From NCBI RefSeq assembly GCF_021155775.2, contig NC_060234.1:26468026-26532025 (forward strand): DNA of 64,000 nucleotides, in the 5' to 3' direction. This DNA comes from Neodiprion pinetum (Eukaryota > Arthropoda > Insecta > Hymenoptera > Diprionidae). The notes under the pieces are model-generated. The model did not search any database and was not told the origin of the DNA. It was given only the letters and a program-made list of their open reading frames with translations. Shown here piece after piece: positions 48,848 to 61,689 of this stretch. Numbering within the stretch: position 1 is the stretch's first letter; each line of letters opens with the position of its first letter. The position numbers were made by a program, and so were the translations under genes.

Positions 48848-51401
48848 GTAAAAGAAACGAAACTGCTGTTCGGCACGCTATCAAATTCCACGGAATTCGT
48901 AGTGGTAGGAAAAAGAATAAAGAAGAGAAAACTCGTCAGTGCTTCGTTTTACTGTTCAACGTTTCCCCAGTTGATAAAAGAAAGTTATACATATATATAC
49001 AAATTTATAACATCCAAACAAAGAGTGATCAGGTTTTCGTCATAGAGATTTTTTACACGTCACGAAGGCAATCCCAAGCCGAAAAACCGTTGAAATTAAA
49101 CTCCAAGGCGGATCCTCCTGACGTGTTTGCGCGATTCTACACGACTTGAAATCGCACAATGAAAGGCTACTCCGGCACACCCGCGGGGCTTTTTGTAACA
49201 CTAACACACATAGCTTTGACGGCTCGAGGTAATTATTCTCGGTGTCAAAGTGCCAGGATTGAAATACCCTATAGCTACCACCGCACAGTGTTCAGAGGTT
49301 TCTTTCTCGAGTAAAGATCAATACAGGAACAGGTATAAAGAGAGCAGAAGTAGCTACAGCTCGTGCCTATGGGTAGAAACTCGCGGCCTTAAACCGTGCA
49401 CGGAATTTTCTGGAATAACCTGGTACAGGAGTCAAATACGAGGCTGGTTCACTCAATATTGCATGTATAAAAATCTAAGTCGATACTCATTCGTGCGAAT
49501 CTTCTCGCTCGAGTCCAATAATTAAAGGATGAATGCGTGAAAGGAATAAATCGAAAAATGCAGGTTTGGAGGAAACCAAAAAAACGTGATAAAATGCTTT
49601 CAAATTTTTCCACAACTTTAAAAAACAAACAATAAGTACCTCGAATATGCAGATAAAATTTCGATAAGTATCTCATAGAATTTGGCTTAAAGTACAACGT
49701 ATAGGAGGATCGAGGTATACGGACATTCGAAATTCGGTCCGAAATCAATAAAGGTAGTCGGGAAAATGGCGTAGAATGACGTTACGGCTAAAAATTAATT
49801 GGCCAAGTTTCATAAAACAAATTTCATCAAACTCGCGCATGCTTGAGTCTCGTTTCGAAATAACAGGGAGGAAATGCCCTTTCGCGTACATATACATGTA
49901 TATACAGGCATATATGTATAATATGTATATACATACGTGGATCGTAGATCAAATATGACGGCACAAGTTCACCGCGGTCTTTCAATTGTTTCGGGGCTAT
50001 GTGTAACATATACTGTACATAAGCTGCGCATACATGTGTGCCGTGACCGTGAACCGTATAAATTATTTCCAGGTGCAGGGGTGAAATGAAGTATATGGAG
50101 AGTGTCAAGTCGATTTTCGAGCGAGATTAAAGTTTCGTCCGTACGAACGTGGGCTTCACAAAATCGGAACCCCATGCGGTGAATTTAAATTCAACAAAGC
50201 TCCAGACACGCGACTTGATCTGGCGTCAATAACTTAATTAAACCGTCCCGAAAGTAATCGTAGAAAAAAAAAAAAAGGGAGAAATGAAAGAGAGGAAGTG
50301 TCGAAACGACCCGGGTACACGATTCATGACACTCGCAATTATTGTACCATTCCGTTTAGTATCTATGATCTAAAACACATGCTCCGTTCCATAGTGAATA
50401 TGAATCACGTGATATCAGCTCGGCGCGTAATTGTACACTTCGTTGTCTGCGCAGTCGAATGAATCACCCAAGAATAAGGGGTATAAATAAGAGCAATTCA
50501 ACGAACTTTCAGTGCATAGCTATTATTGCACTGCGCTGAACAGTTCGCTTATCGGGATAGTTGCGTCCGAAACCTCGAACAGAACACGACCCGTAAATCT
50601 CGTTCATTGGAACGACCGTGCGAATGCGGGAGAACTTTCAAGTTTCCACCGAATGTTGAATATCTGAATTCTTCGATTGAACGAGGAGCGCATACCCCCA
50701 TCCACCTATGCTCGGTCTCTGAGCAATTTCACTTATAAGTTTCATATATACATACACCTTCGAAGAAAGCTCACGTTCAACGGTGCCATTCAACGCTCGA
50801 TTCGAGAGTTCGCCTCTTAAATCGTAAAGACGTTGGTAACGGTGGGAGAATATTCAAACGTTCCGAATTAAGTAGGCGAAAAAAGTTGTATTAGTCGACG
50901 GTCGTAATTTACAGATTATACGACTAACGTCGATCGTGCAATTCCTGGTTACGTCGAACTGAAATTTAATTCACCAAGTATTTCAGATTCGATTTTATCA
51001 CAGCACGGCGCGAACGATTGCTAAAAATATTCTCATTCTCAAATTTTCTTCGCGATACTTACACGTGTACGAATACGGTTGAAATCGAGATGTACTGCGG
51101 TTAACCCATGAAGAAGGAAATAAAGAAAAGTGGGTTTCAACGAAAGACTGTGTTACATATTATTCCAAGGGAAAGTTGAAGACTGCGAGGAGAATTGGAC
51201 CGGGGCAGGGAGAATTAAGTTAAAAACCGTTCTCCGGGTATGCCATTCTAATTCAATAAGTTTCGATATCAGTTGGAGTTCCCGAAAAAATTCCGTAACG
51301 TTCTACTTGCAATCAGCCACTTTCTAAATTCTCATCAGCCCCGAGACGACGTTCTCGCCTTCGTTTGACGTCGTGATCGACGTTTCTCAATTGGCAATCG
51401 A
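48848..51401. other. Non-coding stretch upstream of the plus-strand start exon
   Basis: A TA/CATA-rich microsatellite lies at about 49888-49935. No supported exon. The last 60 bases before 51402 contain TGACGTCG and an in-frame TGA at 51366, consistent with an untranslated leader. Confidence 0.45.
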
Positions 51402-51488
51402 ATGTCGCAAGGTTCGGATACTTATTTCAGTGATCGGTCGTCACATTCCCCGGAGGTCCACGTCAATGGACCCTCGAATATCGTTGAG
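51402..51488 (+). CDS. Candidate first coding exon, plus strand
   Basis: ATG at 51402 opens exactly 29 codons ending in phase 0 at a consensus donor (GTTGAG before GTGAGC). An in-frame stop 36 bases upstream supports this ATG as the start of the frame, although its context is weak (C at -3). The peptide MSQGSDTYFSDRSSHSPE continues to VHVNGPSNIVE: serine-rich, polar and without a signal peptide, so a cytoplasmic N-terminus is likely. An upstream acceptor-like ttctcatcag at 51338 could mark the start of this exon if a leader exon exists. A second internal acceptor (ttatttcag, 51430) could join 48805-48847 in phase. No family recognised and the next exon was not found. Confidence 0.45.
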
Positions 51489-54400
51489 GTGAGCTCTGCT
51501 CGAGCTTCGCGAGCCCCCGTTGATTTTCCTTCTTTCCCCCGTTTCTCTTTCTCGTCCTTCCTCACTCGGAGAAAACTTTTCACTTGGTAAAACGAAATTG
51601 ATTCGCCAACCTCTCTGTAGCGACCCGTTCGTCGTGCCCCCCCCCCCGCAATAAGCGTCTTTCACTCGTCTTATTCACTCATCTGAAAGTCCAGTTCGTT
51701 TCCTCCAAGTTACACTGCTGGGGTAGACCGCGTTGCTCATTCGGCGTAAATTGTAAGAGTAAACTTATAAACAATCCCGACAACCCAGACGGAAGTAACA
51801 GTGCGATCATTTGCTCGGATCGGGAGCAATCCTCGGATAAACTGTAAAACAAGTTTCCCAAAAGTACCGCTCGAGAAGTTGATACGATATTCTATAAATA
51901 CATGTGGTTGAAAAAAGTTGGAAAATTGGTCCGCGGCAGCGTTACAGATGCATGTACAACGTACGTTTATGTACTAATTAGTTCTTGCGGAAGAAGAATC
52001 TCGGTCCATCTACGCAAACTCGTGAACAAATATCTGGGGAGGATTATTACTATGGTTCCTGAGCTAACAATTGCTCTGAGCTCAGACCGCCGCTCGACTT
52101 CATTCCAAGTAATAATTCCACACTGGAACAGCTTCTCCAGCCACTCAATAATCATGCTAAGCTACCTAGTTCGTGTAATTTCGGTATATGTATTAGCAGC
52201 TGGTACATTTCCACTGAATAATAAACAACGAGGTGATTTTTCTAGTCAAGTCGGGTCAACTCGCTATTATGAGCTTCTTTCTGTCGTATCACGAGCTTGC
52301 AAAGTGTCAACGCTCATGTACAGCTTAACGAGAGTGAGGGAATACAAATATGACAATAAGCTTGAAGAGATACAACGGCACTGGGAAGAATAGAACACGT
52401 CAGTGATTGATACTTCGAAGCTACCGGAAGATCCTTATACACCCTACATCGTCTCTGGAAAGCAGATGATAATTGATTGCAGGCACATCGTGATTTGTGA
52501 CTGCATGTCGTGCCTTCCTTAGGGTGCAAGGGTAGTACCTAACAACTACAGCGGTTGTAGCAATAGCGATAATAATTAATAACGTCACTCTGACCCGCCG
52601 CAAAATCTACAACCACTCCAGTTTCCGTGACGTGTAATTCGTCAATGCGCTTAAACGGATTTCGACGGAAGATCCTCTCACTCGCTCTCTCACTCTCTCT
52701 CTCTTTCTCTCTCGCGTTGGATGCCCGGTGCTCGGAAGGCTTTAAATAATGCATGACTTTGTACAACGAGATCGCGATGTGGCACGAAACGTGCAATTAT
52801 TATAGAGATATCATTTTTACACGCGATCAACGCCGCCCTTGCTTTAAACAATATTCTCCGCTTCCGGTTTAGGCGAAAACTGAGACAAATTTCCGTGCAC
52901 GTCGTACTTGCGCATACAACGAACCGCTTAGCCTGGGCCATTCGTGATACTTAAATTCACCTGCTTGGTGGAGATACGCGCCGGCAAACGAGAGCAACAA
53001 TTTTTACCATACCGGATACCTAGAAAAAAGCTGATTCTGAGCGATCGGAGCTTACGATAGAACCTCGAGATCTGCGTCCGTCGAGCAAAATTTATCGTAA
53101 GCGTGCAGATCTTTCGAATCACAAACGAACCTCGTTAATTACATATTCAATGAAAGCTTGATAGTGCTTTAAGAAATTATGGGTTTCCGGCAGTGAACAT
53201 TTCTCATATGAAAGATTAACACAGGTCTTGAAGTCGGCAACCGTTTTCCATTAATATTTTAAAGACTTGAACCCGCAGCTCGGACCTTATCCCCTGCCGG
53301 CGGGGCGGTGTGCCTCATTTCGGATCCATCGCACTTTGAAGGAGGTCGAGAATTCTTATCTTAAAATACAGTGCTTGATGAAGGTTGAAAAGCTTTCAAG
53401 CATACTTGACGTTTAAAACTATCGACGAAACACGATCCAAAAATTTAGCGTACGCTCCAATACCAAAATTTCCAGACACCCGTTGTGCAGAAAAATTCAC
53501 GCAAGTCGTAGCTGAACAATTTTTCCGTTTCATCTCCGCTTTTACATTTGAGAAGCTTGCGAATCGTGAGGTAATAACACCAGCTGCCAGAAACGCCCCT
53601 GAACTATAACTTGGACGTGAGGATATTAATATACATATACGAAGTCAAATTCCCAACCGGAAGAGGTGTATAATCCTTGATATCGTTGACACTTTTCAAA
53701 TATCATCTGTTAATACCGAAAGCTGCGAGGAAAAATTGAGCCTTTCGAAAATTAGCTTGAACTAATATATTGGAACAGATTTCAGATCGAGACAGCGAGA
53801 ATTCTTACAGCGTGGTCTACACGCGACTATTCGTCACTAGATTTGCGTGATAGGCGGCTTGTGAAAGCTGCGGCTAACTTCAGCGGCGAGCTTTAGGACG
53901 AGAGCCTGGGGCTAATCCCTTCTGGCATACTCAAAACGCGGGGTGAAGCTCGGAATTGAGTTACTGCAGTACATCGGCTGATTATAATTCATATTCCGTG
54001 ACAGGTTAATCGGGCAATTAGCCAACTTATAATTGGCGGTCAACGAAGGTAACTTTCCATCAAGGATTACACGACTATACGCGTTATCGATAAAGAGAGG
54101 AAATATCCTTACGGGTACACCAAGGGTTAATGTATCGCGTACAACGTCTGTTATACACACCGATAATGATTTTCCAACTTCATCCAACACAGTTTTCACG
54201 TGATCTGCAATTCGAACGCTCGGCTGCACGTGCCTGCGAATGAAAGGATGTGTGAGTTACGCTCATTCGCAATTTTCAACTCCATCAGCTTTTACATATA
54301 TGGTAAACCGGGCATCCCAATTTCCTTTACTGCATCTTTCCAGCCTGCCAATGTGACCATTCTAATTATCTTATTAACACGAAATTGTACTCAAACTTTC

Positions 54401-55167
54401 CCGTAAAGTGACACACAAAGTCCAACAAAAGTGTAAAACTAAAGGAATCTGTGCTTTTTGTGGAATATGTTTCTCGGGAAAGTAAAAGCTTGTAAAATAA
54501 TATCGATTCTTTCGAGAATGGTGCAACGCAAGAAGATGCGATGCATCGCAACCTCACGGGACCGGCGTGATAACAGAAACAGTATTTCATACGATCAGAT
54601 GCCATGTTCTATGCTAAGCCGGTCGATATCCAGAGGAACAATCCCTAAGCCGGAAGTGAAATAGGATTGCACGATGTGATCCAGTCTGTACTCGGCCCTC
54701 ATGTACTCGTAACTCGGAGGTCAAACTTTGGCTATGCATGCACACGAATGCCGGAGTTGAATATTAGTTGATCACTGGCACGTCTACCAACCGCAAAACT
54801 AAGGGGTTACCGATGTATCCGCGATTACAGTACACGTGCTAATTTGTAACGGGATGTTTCGTAACATACCGCAAAGTAGCGTTCTAAACTGACGACGAAG
54901 CTCTTCGTTCCACCTCATCCCCAGTGAAATATCGCAGTAAATCGGACAGGGTCAGGAAAAAAACCGGAGAATAATGATGCCGATGAAATCTTTGCCGGAT
55001 ATATTTTTAAACTCAACCCTTGGAAAGTACAATAAATCAGCCTCAACCTGCCTCGTTCTTTGGCGAAACTACCTTTCTTAAACGAAAACCGTAGCTCGTC
55101 CCACCAAACAAAATCAAATAAAATAGCGGGTTCAAATAGAACACGGAAGAAAACTTGTAACACTTAC
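51489..55167. other. Stretch without a convincing exon
   Basis: An 11-base C run lies at 51637-51647. A 163-codon open frame at 51902-52393 is not called. A CT-rich simple repeat lies at 52676-52716. On the plus strand a box at about 53480-53571 has a fair acceptor (ccaaaatttccag) and donor (GTGAG before GTAATA), reading VVAEQFFRFISAFTFEK. Its entry phase 1 does not match the phase-0 exit of 51402-51488. Confidence 0.45.
52676..52716. repeat. CT-rich microsatellite
   Basis: Interrupted (CT)n of about 40 bases. Confidence 0.75.
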
Positions 55168-55237
55168 CCAATGCGATGTTGGACGATCATCCGCGCCGAT
55201 CGATCCTTCTTCACGTTGTTGATTTACCTCAGAAACA
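55168..55237 (-). CDS. Candidate internal exon, minus strand
   Basis: The minus strand has a strong acceptor (aattttaatttcag) and a strong donor (CATTGG before GTAAGT) around 70 nt. From entry phase 2 it is open to a phase-0 exit: VSEVNQQREEGSIGADDR then PTSHW. The frame from phase 0 stops at the third codon. The peptide is polar, acidic and glycine-containing, typical of a linker rather than a fold, and is not recognised. Its exit phase matches 42690-42725. It is one of the better exon candidates on this strand. Confidence 0.4.
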
Positions 55238-58200
55238 CTGAAATTAAAATTGTTCACAATCAGTGCCTGACGCGGAGTATTTTAACAACGCATGTATGCA
55301 TATTTGAATATTCCATTGTGCACGAAGGAGATGATAAGCAGTTTTAAATTACACGCGAACAGATTTCACTCCTCGGAACTCGAGTTACTGTTATTAATCC
55401 CTGCACTGTATCACACCCAAGCACTTTCTGTCTGCACTATACACTCCGCTGTTGCGAAATTGTGATTTGTTAAAGGAGCACATACACCTACCGGCCGGTA
55501 GAAAATAGAGAATCGCGTGTATCGCCGCCGGCAGTTTTCCGTCTTCACCTTTATCACGCTTCTCCGAAAGAAGGAAAGCAACAATTCTTACAGGAATCTC
55601 GACCAGTATTCGGTGTATTCCGCCGTCTTGTAAAATCTCGACGAAACATTGGGCGTTGGGCATTGAGAATGAAAACAAACGGGTCGAGTAATCGACGTAA
55701 GAACGTATAAGTAACGTAGTTCAAAAACGGGGATTTTAGCAAATCACTCTTACATCGCAAAAGCGTAGCACAGGAATTCGTTAACTTGTTCCGAATCCAC
55801 TTGCGAAAAAGACAAGCTTTTGCCGTAAGCTCGCCTTTGGCAGTGAGCGAGGAGTCCGATGCACGATTTAATAGAGTATTAACTCGTAATAAGAAAATAT
55901 TGATTCAACGTGAGATTCGTAAGAGCCACAACCGCTGCCGGCAACGCTATACTACCGAATGAACCGAAGACCTTCAGGCGTCGATGTGTTTACATTCAAG
56001 CAGGGTGATGGTTTACTTGTATGCAATGAATTACGACCTATGGGTATAAATTTCTCGTCCGATTGTATGGTTGCTCATTCGATAACACGTCGAATGTATC
56101 GACAAGATAAACTGTGCGATGATTTTCGCACGTTATTGTTAGATATTCAGTTCCCCCTCAAAAGATACTACGAAACTTTTGTTTCGTGAGAAAACAGGCA
56201 TCGAAAAATCGCGTAGGGTTAAGATTTCGAAATCGATACAGAGGAGTGCGAACGAATCCGTAAATCTGATTCGGAGTAGGGCGAGTAAAGTCGGTACCCG
56301 CGAAATTACGGTACCGAGTTTTCGCTCAACACGATTAAATTCGAGAGCTCTTCCAATTTCCTGACCTCTTTTCAATCTACCTGGTCTAACCACTTCCGAC
56401 GTGGCTGCAGCGATTCGCTCGACACCGAAGTTACCGCGGCTTAGCAAGGTTCGTTATTTGTCCGAGGGTGAATTTGTCGTTATTTTCGTTTACACCCTCA
56501 GCTGCTTACACCGGCCAACTTCCCTTGAAATAACGCTTTCGCGCCGACCCAGACTGCACGTTCACCCCTGTGGGTTTTCCTGTTGATGTGCATCACGCAC
56601 ACGGTTACCTGGTGCACTTTCCCAAAGCGGACATTTCGATGCGCTTTGGTTAGTGCCCGGCAACGGATCGTCAAGGGGAGTTTGTTCGAGGGTTATCACT
56701 CCGGAGAGACAGAGTGCCGTCTGATTTGATTGAAACGTTTCTTGAAAAAGCTAAAGCATTGAGATTTCATCGCAGCTATCCCTGCAGCCGCTCGCTGATA
56801 GGATTATGTTGCCGGTTTATTGCTTTATGCTAAACTGTCACCCGGGTGCCTTGATGTAGACCCGAGTCAGGGAATATAGGATAATGTATTCCGGATCGGA
56901 AAACCTTGACTCTCCTCAATCGGAGACCAAAATGCTTCTCGTATATCCACACGTTGCATTCATGCATAAGAAATTTCGTACTGTATCGATTATCAATGGT
57001 GAAGCACAGACCCTGGCGTTTGGACAAAGGAGTCAAACGACTACGAATAAAATTAGAACTCGACCATCTTCTCTGTAAATAATATACTGCTGAGTTAGCC
57101 GTTGCGCTTAAGTAAGTGGAAAGTTTAGAAAGAAACCTAAAGGAAAATCTATCATAAGTTTACTTCACTGTCGCATTAATCTCGGTACTTCAACAAATTC
57201 TACACCCTTCCACCTTTCCCTTCTGTGGGATTGAAATCACGGAACGAGTGACACCATATTCATCTCGAGCATTACCCTAAAACGAATTCTGAATAAATGA
57301 TGAGTTGTTCGAGGCTTTTTCGCGTCCCGTAGCTCAGCCTGTACATTACTCAGGTCAAAGTCCAGAGCCTTGACACAGCCCGGTGAGATTTTGGAGGGAC
57401 TGAGAGAGGCCGTTCCTCGCGATACTGCATCCGCGGTAAACTCAAGCTCCGCAGCTGCGGAAACTGAGATGGGTTAAGGCCATTCACCTTTTCCACAATC
57501 CGTCCTATATCTACCCTTGGGGTCGTGGGGATGATTGAATGAATTGACCATCCATCTGGTGCGACCCTTTCCGGGTTACACCTGCCTAACGAGAAAGTGA
57601 ACGGTATAAATTTTGGCCCCGTCGTCCGCTTTCAAATCTCCCCTGGAATTGCCTTGATTATTCAACGATCGCGGTGTCCTCAGAGGGCGTTCGGCTTAGC
57701 AAGAAGCACTGCCCGCGCTTTTTGGAGCTTTTGGCGAGTGGCTAATTAGAAAATGAATCGTGTGGCTAGATATCTTAAGTTTTCTTAAGTTTGCTTCATT
57801 CCTTTTTCGGGAATACCAAATTTGACAAACTATAACCGACAGCCTTGAAATTATTTGACTTTTGAGTATAGGATGATAATTCGTTTCGATTTTTTCCGTT
57901 ATTTTTTTTTTGCCTTTTTCGACGCCAAGTGTTTTTCCCAGATCCTTGGATGTAGGTACGTGACAAGCACTGCAGGTCGCGGGTATTGCCAAAGGTACGA
58001 TCGATTGAATAAACACGATTCTACTTAAGACCCGCCATGCTTGTCTGTCAAATTTATTCCCCGTATGTAAACACTTGGTTGTTTCAAGTATAATTTCCTC
58101 GTGCCGAATAAAATGATCTGTAAGTAAACTGATATCCATTTTTATTTCCTCTAAGCAAGTAAGAGTTGTACGTAGCAACGATCTCATTTTCAATTATATG

Positions 58201-61200
58201 AAATGAATACTTCCATATTACTCGTTACTTTTGCACGAGCAGATTCGTTTTTGACAGAAAATGCTGTTTTTTTTCGCGGATGTATTTTATTTATCTGCGA
58301 GTATTGATTCAACTTTTTTTTTTCATTCTCTTCTGGATGTATAATATTACACGCCATGATCTGCCGGTGAAATTATTTACAATCAAGCTTTGCACTCGAC
58401 GTTCAAATTCGCACGTACAAGAATGAATTAACAATGTATCAATTTTATCACTCGTATCGAGTGTCGTCAAACCGATATGAATATTACAATTTTCTGCTTT
58501 TATCCCTGTTGTGAAAATAAAACCAGTTTTTATAATTAATTTCCCACAGTCAAGTATGTGCAGATAATAGTGCCCGTGTGTCGAGTGAAAAAAGAAAAAC
58601 GGAAATGCCACAGCGTTGGCTGAAACGAATTGTTCTGGTTAAACGAGAATTTCCTCTATTTTCGTTACTCGTAAATCCGCCGCTTTCACTAATCTCCTGT
58701 GAAACAAATCTCATGGCCGGTTGAATTTACTGCGAAATGATAACCGCTCTACCTGCTCCTCCGCTCAGTTGGACACTGGGTAGAAAGGAAATAAATAAAA
58801 TAGCACCCCGTACCTCCGAGCTTACCAACCATGCACCGGGATCACGGAGTGCTTTACGAGCCGTCGTAGAATAACTCTGTAAAAACGGAAATTAAATTTT
58901 CGAATAAACTTACGCGGGCTAATTCAGGCGTGGCAAAATTCAAGCTTGGCACTTGCTGGAATTTTACACTACGCTTCCGAAAACGCCTGTCGGATACTTT
59001 GTTTTTTCATTTGATTTCATCCTCTTGTCTTTTCGCACACTCGTTATGCATGTATAAATCTACCTAAACAACGTACGAAGTATGTTAATTGTATACCTAT
59101 GTCGGTATCCTACAGTACGGGATCAGGTCAAGTTTCATTGCTCCAAGTTTAATGAATCGGCACGGTATCATTTTCAACTAATTTTCAACATAATGAGGAA
59201 AGTGCACCTGATACGTATTAAAAGCATTTCTCTGAAAATTACTTTTTGCAATTGTTTTTTTTTTTTTGTTAGAAGACTAATAATAATTAAAAATTTCATC
59301 ACGTACGGATGGAAATGGTGCACTTTCCGATAGAGCTAGTGAGGCTTGTTTGCATGAAGAGGGAGGAAAATTGCAGTAAGAAACAATCACTTTTACCCGA
59401 TTCGAGATAGAAAGGGAAAAGAGAGTTAGAAAAATATAATCCCACACTTCTGCTGATTCTACTCGTACATACATTTCATTCAATGATGGTTCATCGGAAA
59501 AAAATTTTAGTACAGATTACAATGCAAACAATTTGAATTTACAGAACCAATTACTGAATTCTTTATTCGAAGCGAAATATTTAAGAGTTCAACAGGCGTC
59601 GTCATTGAATCGATGACAATTTATTTGATCACAGAACAAGCGTAGATTGTTACAAAGTCCGGAATACTTTGGAGTGGGATTTATCGATCATTTTATTAAC
59701 TGATTAGAAAATTTGACGAAGTCGACTCTGAGCGATTTTCTGCATAATTGTTCAGGATAGATTTGCCGAATATATTATATACTGACGATAAATTATTTGG
59801 GCAAGAGATGAAAGAGCGCTGAAACGGAAAAATTTAATGTAGTCTATTAAATAATCACTGGTCTTATAATTTATAACGTATTTGTTTCAGCTCACGTTGA
59901 ATTCAGCCGATCCTTAGTTTTAAAGTTACACATGTTTATTGAAACCCAATAGAGACATGGTATAGATATAACTGACCAACCCCATAATTTTATTTTCTAA
60001 ATTGCCGACTCGAAATCACTTTTGTAATTATCTAAACAATTAAATTGTACGATTACTGTAACTGGTGCCATTTTTTTTCTTTCACCGGTACATGAAAGGT
60101 GTACTTTTTGACGTCATTATAAGTTCGCCAACAATTAACCTCGACTTTCCATTAATCTGACGTTTATTGAAAATAAAGCTGACGAAACAGGACTGAACGA
60201 ATGCCATATTATTTCAAACCGGAATACATGTACAAATGCTTATACGTCGGTCTCTACATTGGCGCATTTTGATTTAGTGGGTGATCGTCAATATTATCGC
60301 AAAGATAAAATTGTCAGGAGAAAAGAGGAGGAGAAAAAGAGTGGGGGTCTATGGGGTAATACGCAACGACCTCAGAGGCGATTTCCCGCAAATCATACGG
60401 TTCCAGGATACTTTCCGGCTGTGTCGGGTCAACGAGTCCCTTCATTTCCCTTTTATATTTGATCCCCCGGCATGAATCCCGACTTCTGCTCTGGTCCACG
60501 CTGCGTGGATTTATAGAGGCAAGATTGCTCGGGATGGAAACGATTGTGAGAGCGGACACGGCGACAACCGCCGAATTTTGCTTGACCCGGTTCTCGATTT
60601 CGTTGGGAAATTGGATGGGACGCCGCAGAAGCTGCGCACAAAACCTCTTAAAATATACTCATCTCTTCTCATCCAAGAGACTCCCCAGAATTTTCTCTCC
60701 CGCTGTGTAATTCTCGAAGATACCATTCATTTTCTCACCCATTTTTCAAGCTCTCGCTCGTTCATCGTTATCTCCACTAATATTATTATCACGTGCAATT
60801 AGGAAATTGAAACTTCTTCCCGTCCTCCGTTCATCGGTTTCTGTGGCTCCACGCTGGCTTTTTTATTTTCAGGACATAGAGTTACCTGAAATTTTGTCCG
60901 AAATTGCGTGCAGAGAAATATAGTGTGCCGATTTTTCGCCGAAAGTTTCAACTCCCAAAAAAGCTCGAAATATTTCCTCTCTGTATTTGACATTTTATAT
61001 TTTATGCATGATACGTATCTATATTCGTGCACTTGTTCCGCCTCTTGAGCTCCGAGACTGAAACTTCGCCGATCTGCGCGATATTGGCTTTTGTCTCTTT
61101 CGATCCTCGATTCAGTTACGAACCGTGTTAGACGTGCAACACGGATCTAGTTTCTCGATTGGCGAAGCAAAGCTGACCGTATATCAGCTGCACGTCCGTG

Positions 61201-61650
61201 CATCTGTTGTAATTCTTTCCTCATTTATCTCCTTGATGTAATATAGGACAATGATCCGTCTCCGGCGGAAGTTGCACTGCGTAATTTAAACATGATCAAC
61301 GATTTAAGTCCGGCATTGAATTATGTTTTATACACGTGGAATTGCAAACAAAATTGCGTATCGGTAGAATTTTGATTTTATTGCGATAAAGTTACTTTGG
61401 TAGGAGAATCACAAATTTCTCTACTCATTAATTCAGATGTGAAAATAGAAGAGAATCAAGACGTGTGGACTTGCAGGCGATGTATGTACGTAAATTTATT
61501 TTAGAAATAAAATAGCTCAGGCTTACGAAAAGGCGGTGGCGATGGGTATATCGCAAAAGAAAGTCGCAAGTTGTATAAAAGTTGCGAAAACGCTGAAGGG
61601 GAGGCGGGGAGTTCTGAATACCGCTGAATCTCTGGAAGTATCAAAATTAT

Positions 61651-61689
<39 letters not shown>

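Noticed and set aside
51902..52393. 163-codon open frame with ATG, plus strand
   Set aside because: No domain, unremarkable composition, and a length expected a few times by chance; no splice or promoter support.
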